Shown: piece after piece, positions 45,017 to 48,570 of the stretch
Layout of the letters: each line of letters starts with the position of its first letter
How positions within the stretch are numbered: position 1 is the first letter of the stretch
From: Phycisphaerales bacterium UBA7800
GTDB lineage: Bacteria > Planctomycetota > Phycisphaerae > Phycisphaerales > Phycisphaeraceae
Direction of reading: 5' to 3'
Length of the DNA: 48,570 nt
NCBI GenBank assembly: GCA_002480565.1
Contig: DLCK01000047.1
Location: 89,715 to 138,284 of the forward strand
Position numbers and translations under genes: made by a program
Notes under the pieces: generated by a model
What the model was told of the DNA's origin: nothing
Database searches by the model: none
Seen by the model: the letters and a program-made list of their open reading frames with translations, nothing else

Positions 45017-45096
45017 TTGGTTTCCCCCAATACGCGGTTTTTTTTACCGTGCTTTAAGGGGATAACTTAGTTGAATCCGTTGCGGGTTTTGATCCC

Positions 45097-45660
45097 TTAT
45101 TCAGGTGAATTCGACTGGGCATGTTCAGGTGACACGACAGGTACGGTCGTGTCCAACTGCTTGGCTAACAGTCCATCACCGGGCATGATGCCTGCTGCAA
45201 TCATCAGTCGAAGCAGCGCTTTGAACGGGCGTTCTTCGACGAGTCGTGTTTTTTGTAACTGCTCAAGATAGCCCTGCCCATGTTTGAGATAGCATAGATC
45301 GACCATCGCGCTGATGAGTTGGTCGTATCCCAATTCGCGCATCGCAGAGATGGATGCCGCCTGCCCACGGGGTTGTCGCATTTCCCTTGCCATGACCCAG
45401 CTTTGCCAAACCAGCTTCACTTCTTCAAGGACAAAGCGACTATGGGCAGCAATATGAAGCAACGCCTGCTGTGGCAAGTGGAATTGATACACCGGATAGC
45501 CGGGCTTGATCGACTGAGCGAGTTGCAGATAACTCAGCGTAATGCGATGCCCACACTCTGGACACTTGCCCGATTTTTCCAACAAGCGAAGATTGTACCC
45601 ACACTGCTGACAGTAAAAGTCATGGGTGACGGTGGGGGCGTAGTTGAAGGTGTCGGGCAT
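45097..45660 (-). CDS. zinc-ribbon protein of unknown function
   Basis: This 187-residue protein has a zinc ribbon of two CxxC pairs at residues about 17-38 (FYCQQCGYNLRLL and SGKCPECGHRIT). A helical domain follows (LLHIAAHSRFVLEEVKLVWQ, YDQLISAMVDLCYLKHGQGY) with a polar C-terminal tail. The ribbon probably has a structural or protein-binding role. A GTG at 45696 in the same frame would extend it by 12 residues and overlap the methyltransferase stop; ATG 45660 is used here, but neither start has a good ribosome-binding site. The function is unknown. Confidence 0.7.
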   Translation of the reverse strand: MPDTFNYAPTVTHDFYCQQCGYNLRLLEKSGKCPECGHRITLSYLQLAQSIKPGYPVYQFHLPQQALLHIAAHSRFVLEEVKLVWQSWVMAREMRQPRGQAASISAMRELGYDQLISAMVDLCYLKHGQGYLEQLQKTRLVEERPFKALLRLMIAAGIMPGDGLLAKQLDTTVPVVSPEHAQSNSPE

Positions 45661-45683
45661 GGGATTATATTGAAATAGCTGAT

Positions 45684-46340
45684 TCACTTTTTCCACGCCA
45701 ACAGCATGCCGCCGCCGACGCCGACGATCATGGCATCGACGCGGTCGTCGTCGCGGAGGTTGATGTTGAGTTGATGCATGAAATGTGATTCATCAAACTC
45801 GGTTGCATCATCCTTGATGTGCATGAGGATGTTATCCATGACGATCACGCCCCCATGTTTGAGCAGCGTATAGCAACGTTCAAAGTAATCGGGATAGGGG
45901 GGCTTATCGGCATCAATAAATGCAAAGTCGAATTGGCCGGCCTGGCCCTGCTCGATGAGTTGGTCGAGTGTTTCAAGAGCCGGTGCAATTCGCAGATCGA
46001 TTTTGTGATCGACGTTGGCTTTCTTCCAATAGGGCTTGCCAATGGAGGTCCATTCGTCACTGACATCGCAGCAGATAAGCTTACCATCAAGTGGCAGGGC
46101 GGTGGCGACGGTCATGGCACTATAGCCGGTGAATGTGCCGACTTCGATCGCGCGGCGGCTGCCGGTCATTTTGATGAGCAATGCAAGGAACGCGCCCTGA
46201 TCCGGACTGACCTGCATGCCACCGTTGGGCAGATTCGCGGTTTCTTCACGAAGTTGTTTTTGCAACTCCGATTCCTGAATCATGACCTGATTGATGTAGC
46301 TGGCAATGAGTTCGGATTTAAGATTGGATTTAAATGCCAT
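45684..46340 (-). CDS. SAM-dependent O-methyltransferase (caffeoyl-CoA OMT-like)
   Basis: This 218-residue single-domain class I methyltransferase has the order of family 3 (catechol/caffeoyl-CoA type) O-methyltransferases. GAFLALLIKMTGSRRAIEVG is followed by TFTGYSAMTVATALPLDGKL (SAM motif I), FDFAFIDADKPPY (metal-binding Asp) and GGVIVMDNILMH (second metal ligand), matching the metal-dependent family. The acceptor is unknown. GGGAG lies seven bases upstream of this ATG; the frame is open 28 codons further without support. It overlaps or closely precedes the zinc-ribbon gene on the same strand. Confidence 0.9.
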   Translation of the reverse strand: MAFKSNLKSELIASYINQVMIQESELQKQLREETANLPNGGMQVSPDQGAFLALLIKMTGSRRAIEVGTFTGYSAMTVATALPLDGKLICCDVSDEWTSIGKPYWKKANVDHKIDLRIAPALETLDQLIEQGQAGQFDFAFIDADKPPYPDYFERCYTLLKHGGVIVMDNILMHIKDDATEFDESHFMHQLNINLRDDDRVDAMIVGVGGGMLLAWKK

Positions 46341-46401
46341 GAGCGTCTCCCGGTCATAGATATGGGGATGGTTTAAGCGAGCCGTGACGTGTCGGCACGG
46401 G

Positions 46402-46416
46402 ACGGCCAACGGCCGT
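46402..46416. repeat. small inverted repeat at the decayed region boundary
   Basis: ACGGCC-AAC-GGCCGT is a perfect 6-bp inverted repeat. Immediately to its left CCGTG and CACGG (46383-46400) form another short inverted repeat. The pair resembles a REP-like unit and lies between the methyltransferase and the truncated hydrolase gene. Confidence 0.35.
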
Positions 46417-46420
46417 ATCT

Positions 46421-46702
46421 TCATACAAACAGTTTACACGCAACATCCCTGATGTGCATTCGTATACCAGAGGCATTGAATCCGTTAAGGGCTGCGTCAA
46501 AGTTTGCCACAAAGTTCTGCGGATCACGTTTGTACGCATCCCACGATAACCAAAGCCGAATGGCATTCATCTTCGGGAAGTACTGCTTGCCGAGTCCCAG
46601 TTCATGGTCAATGACCATGGCATCAAAGTTAAGCCAAATGTCTAAGCCGGATGTGCCATAGCTGGGGTGGCAGTTGAAGTCTTTGAAGGTTTGGGTGTTC
46701 AT
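46421..46702 (-). pseudogene. truncated glycoside-hydrolase-like N-terminal fragment
   Basis: Only 93 residues remain. The N-terminal stretch (TFKDFNCHPSYGTSGLDIWL, KMNAIRLWLSWDAYKRDPQN, FVANFDAALNGFNASGIRM) reads like the start of a cellulase/xylanase-like TIM barrel, with first strand AIRLWL and helix FVANFDAAL. The protein then runs into an unrelated tail (HIRDVACKLFV) and stops, with no active site. It most likely represents a gene truncated by deletion. The neighbouring Pmp3-like remnant just upstream supports local decay. A very short functional protein cannot be excluded. The leader shares AGTCTGTTATG with the GH29 gene. Family assignment is by recognition and moderate. Confidence 0.6.
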
Positions 46703-46733
46703 AACAGACTGGAAGTGTATGAAAACGCGCACG

Positions 46734-46856
46734 ACCGGGGTTATACCCGCAGAGGGTCAGCACAATGTTGAGTCAGAAATGCATGCCGAATCCGACCTAC
46801 AAAAACATGCTGACCGGCGGCAGGATGACGGAGAGAATCACGCGAATAATGTCCAT
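46734..46856 (-). pseudogene. Pmp3/YqaE-family proteolipid pseudogene, two internal stops
   Basis: The minus-strand frame from ATG 46854-46856 reads MDIIRVILSVILPPVSMFL, stop, VGFGMHF, stop, LNIVLTLCGYNPG. That is the Pmp3/YqaE (UPF0057) pattern of a two-helix membrane peptide of about 52 residues with PP at the first helix and VGxGxHFWxN between helices. The first stop (TAG, 46797-46799) replaces the position usually Gln, as from CAG. The second (TGA, 46773-46775) replaces the conserved Trp, as from TGG. The last residues (normally IIHAxYVI) are missing. Pmp3 proteins affect membrane potential and salt tolerance; this copy is dead unless both stops are read through. Confidence 0.78.
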
Positions 46857-46898
46857 AAGGTGTACTTTAATACGAGGGAAGGCATAAAGATGAGAAAG

Positions 46899-48251
46899 TT
46901 AGTCAGGGGAAGTGCGCAAGTCAGAAGTTGATTGCATTTTTTGATGGTTATATTGGTCAAATATTGGATTCAATGCCTGAGGAACTTTTGTAAGAAGTTT
47001 TAATCGTTGTTTCAAGTCAACGACGACTTTGGCTGCAATCTGCTCTTCATTGGTAGCATTCAAGCTAACCCATCCTGCAATTCGTCGCGTGGTTAATTTT
47101 GTCCATTCGTCCGATGGAGTTCGATTTGTTGAAAGTCCGAACTCATTGGGATCTAGCGTTAGCCGTTGGATCGTTTGTGCTCGTAAGGAAATATCTGTCG
47201 TTGGACTCACATACACATATGTCCGGCACTGATTATTTATCAGGTATATCTTGATGAAGCACCAATACACCCTACCATCTCTTCCGATGTGTGGGAAAAG
47301 ATTCTGCCAGTTTTGGGGAATACATTCCAACATGAAATCAGATTGGTTGGTTATGAATATTTCATCACCAAAAGTGCTGTGAAGTTGTTTTGAAATGATG
47401 CGAATCAAGTGTGCAGTAGGTGATCCAAGTCCACAGTGATCGAAAATCAGTTCCAAGGCAAGTTGATGATCCTTCTGTATCTTTTTACAGAGATCCTGGA
47501 TGGGCTGATTTACATATTGCTGGTTGGTTAGCAGTTGGATTGCTTCAGAGTGACAGCTATATATTTTCTGACAAAGTTCCTCGACAATGGAATGATCAAG
47601 TAGGCGGTTTTTGAGGACATCCAGATAATGATCAATAAATGTCAGAACATCAATGCCAATGACATTCTCATTTGCATTTCGAACACGTTGGAGAGTTTGG
47701 TAAAGCTCTCGGTAACTGTATGAACACCATTGTTCATCGCTAGGAGCATCTTCGTTTTTAGTCATGTAAATGAAAGCGTGCTGGTGGCTGGGATACTCCG
47801 TCTCAAGCGTTTTTCTGTATCTGATCAACTGATCATTGTGTTCATTGGAATCAATTTTATTTTCTATGGCAATGATCAATTTCAATGAATCAGATTTGAT
47901 GAGTAAATCAATATTTTTCCATTCTCTTTTAATCTCAAAATCACGCAGATCAGAACCGATGAGTTGAATAGGGGAAATTGATATTTGATGGGTTTTTTCT
48001 CGTGTTCTTCTCAGCCAATCCGTAAGAAGAGGGGTTAGAAATTGCGTGCCTTGATTATGTGATTCACTTGGATCAATCAGCCATGCAAGAAAATTAGAGT
48101 GGCGGATTTCAACTCGTGCGATCTTTAGAGCGTCAAAAATGTTGAAACGGCATAGGTGTGATTCGAGCTTGAGCAAATCGCTATTGTTCAGAACGAAGTC
48201 TTCAAGCATCTTAATTTGATGCATGTACTGTTGATCACTGGGGGTTGACAT
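46899..48251 (-). CDS. PD-(D/E)XK nuclease family protein (PDDEXK_4-like)
   Basis: This 450-residue soluble protein has the PDDEXK_4 pattern. EIRHSNFLAWLIDPSESHNQ is the conserved N-terminal block, then REWKNIDLLIKS, where the Asp of NIDLL fits the catalytic D, and KLIIAIENKIDSNEHNDQLI, where E-x-K of ENK fits the (D/E)xK. A C-terminal region of about 250 residues without recognised domains follows (TLQRVRNANENVIGIDVLTF). Families of this kind are common as lone genes in variable or defence-type regions, and their targets are mostly unknown. Base composition looks more A/T-rich than the neighbours. The start ATG lacks a clear ribosome-binding site. No methylase or partner gene is adjacent. 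Confidence 0.75.
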   Translation of the reverse strand: MSTPSDQQYMHQIKMLEDFVLNNSDLLKLESHLCRFNIFDALKIARVEIRHSNFLAWLIDPSESHNQGTQFLTPLLTDWLRRTREKTHQISISPIQLIGSDLRDFEIKREWKNIDLLIKSDSLKLIIAIENKIDSNEHNDQLIRYRKTLETEYPSHQHAFIYMTKNEDAPSDEQWCSYSYRELYQTLQRVRNANENVIGIDVLTFIDHYLDVLKNRLLDHSIVEELCQKIYSCHSEAIQLLTNQQYVNQPIQDLCKKIQKDHQLALELIFDHCGLGSPTAHLIRIISKQLHSTFGDEIFITNQSDFMLECIPQNWQNLFPHIGRDGRVYWCFIKIYLINNQCRTYVYVSPTTDISLRAQTIQRLTLDPNEFGLSTNRTPSDEWTKLTTRRIAGWVSLNATNEEQIAAKVVVDLKQRLKLLTKVPQALNPIFDQYNHQKMQSTSDLRTSPD

Positions 48252-48324
48252 AAATATATGATAGCTGATTTGAAGTATTTCTTGCCAGTTATTTTATGGA
48301 TAGGAGGGGAGGGGGGATGCGCAA

Positions 48325-48357
48325 TAAAAAAACGCACTGATTTTAATCAGTGCGTTT
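48325..48357 (-). terminator. rho-independent terminator downstream of 16S rRNA
   Basis: On the minus strand ACGCACTGATT pairs perfectly with AATCAGTGCGT across a tiny loop and runs into TTTTTTTATT. It lies about 150 bases past the 16S 3' end and before the convergent-side nuclease gene start. It would stop the rRNA transcript before any 23S gene. Confidence 0.85.
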
Positions 48358-48408
48358 CTTGTTTTGTGAGTGACAATCACTGACAAGTGAACAGTTATAC
48401 ATGCTTCA

Positions 48409-48444
48409 CCAAGTGTTACCACTTGGCTATCTCTCCGAAGAGAG
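48409..48444 (-). ncRNA. structured 16S trailer with two tetraloop hairpins
   Basis: On the minus strand CTCTC-TTCG-GAGAG (48444-48431) is a UUCG tetraloop hairpin. It is followed by CCAAGTG-GTAA-CACTTGG (48426-48409), a perfect 7-bp stem with a GNRA tetraloop. Both are very stable RNA motifs and lie in the spacer just downstream of 16S. They are probably processing or stability elements of the rRNA trailer. A further small AGTGA/TCACT hairpin is at 48369-48381. Confidence 0.55.
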
Positions 48445-48509
48445 GCGAGGTTGTGCTGACAGATCATCGAGGCAGATCTCTCTGATTTCGATGTCTACGT
48501 ATATCCCGT

Positions 48510-48570
<61 letters not shown>

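Noticed and set aside
46734..46856. Stop-codon recoding (readthrough or selenocysteine) in the Pmp3-like frame.
   Set aside because: Two different stops, missing C-terminal residues and a missing SECIS-like element make decay more likely; all other genes here use TGA and TAG as stops.
48400..48446. A tRNA-Ser-like 5' half (GGAGAGATAGCCAAGTGG) on the minus strand after 16S.
   Set aside because: No anticodon arm, T-loop or 3' acceptor strand follows; the same bases are better explained by two perfect tetraloop hairpins.

Overview
The window most likely comes from a Planctomycetota chromosome, probably Phycisphaerae-like. This rests on gene content, not on a database match. Pointers are the FecR/CHASE2-cyclase/outer-membrane-barrel cluster, a pseudopilin with an H-x9-DG-like end, GntR/LacI hybrid regulators next to glycoside hydrolases, weak or missing Shine-Dalgarno sequences at many starts, and a 16S rRNA gene followed directly by a terminator with no 23S gene.

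Layout. (1) 1-3.2 kb: 3' part of rpoC, ending at a strong terminator. (2) 3.2-6.2 kb, minus strand: a DUF2752 membrane protein, two related lipoproteins and a glycosyltransferase, tightly packed or overlapping. (3) 6.3-8.8 kb, plus strand: phosphatidylserine synthase (pssA), a GNAT acetyltransferase and a sugar isomerase/epimerase-like TIM barrel. (4) 8.8-23.3 kb, minus strand: an envelope and signalling block. It has a 1848-residue secreted CARDB-repeat protein, a small membrane protein, a thioredoxin-fold protein, and then a probable five-gene operon: outer-membrane barrel, lipoprotein, two tandem FecR-domain proteins, CHASE2 adenylate cyclase. (5) 23.4-25.8 kb, minus: a Nudix hydrolase and two overlapping PAS-GGDEF paralogues whose GGDEF signatures are both non-canonical. 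(6) 26-28 kb, plus: lysA and a small basic-tailed protein, then a bidirectional terminator. (7) 28-43.8 kb: a carbohydrate-degradation locus with a PL6 lyase (alginate/dermatan type), two tandem GH5 enzymes and a free-standing copy of their N-terminal module, a GH116 enzyme, a GH29 alpha-L-fucosidase, two GntR/LacI hybrid regulators, a LacI regulator and a pseudopilin. No transporter and no SusC/SusD pair is present. (8) 43.9-46.3 kb, minus: a polytopic membrane protein, a zinc-ribbon protein and an O-methyltransferase. (9) 46.4-48.3 kb: a decayed patch with a truncated glycoside-hydrolase-like fragment, a Pmp3/YqaE-family pseudogene carrying two internal stops, and a PDDEXK_4-type nuclease-like gene. 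(10) 48.3-48.57 kb: the 3' end of a 16S rRNA gene on the minus strand, its structured trailer and a terminator.

How the genes work together. The five-gene barrel-to-cyclase operon looks like an envelope-to-cAMP signalling unit in which FecR and CHASE2 domains face the periplasm and the cyclase faces the cytoplasm. The glycan locus combines secreted depolymerases, probably cytoplasmic exo-enzymes (GH116 and GH29 lack clear signal peptides) and local repressors. A 16-bp perfect palindrome overlapping the -10 box of the GH116 promoter is the clearest operator. No gene-free stretch exceeds 300 bases. I see no complete tRNA, CRISPR array, transposase or attachment site.
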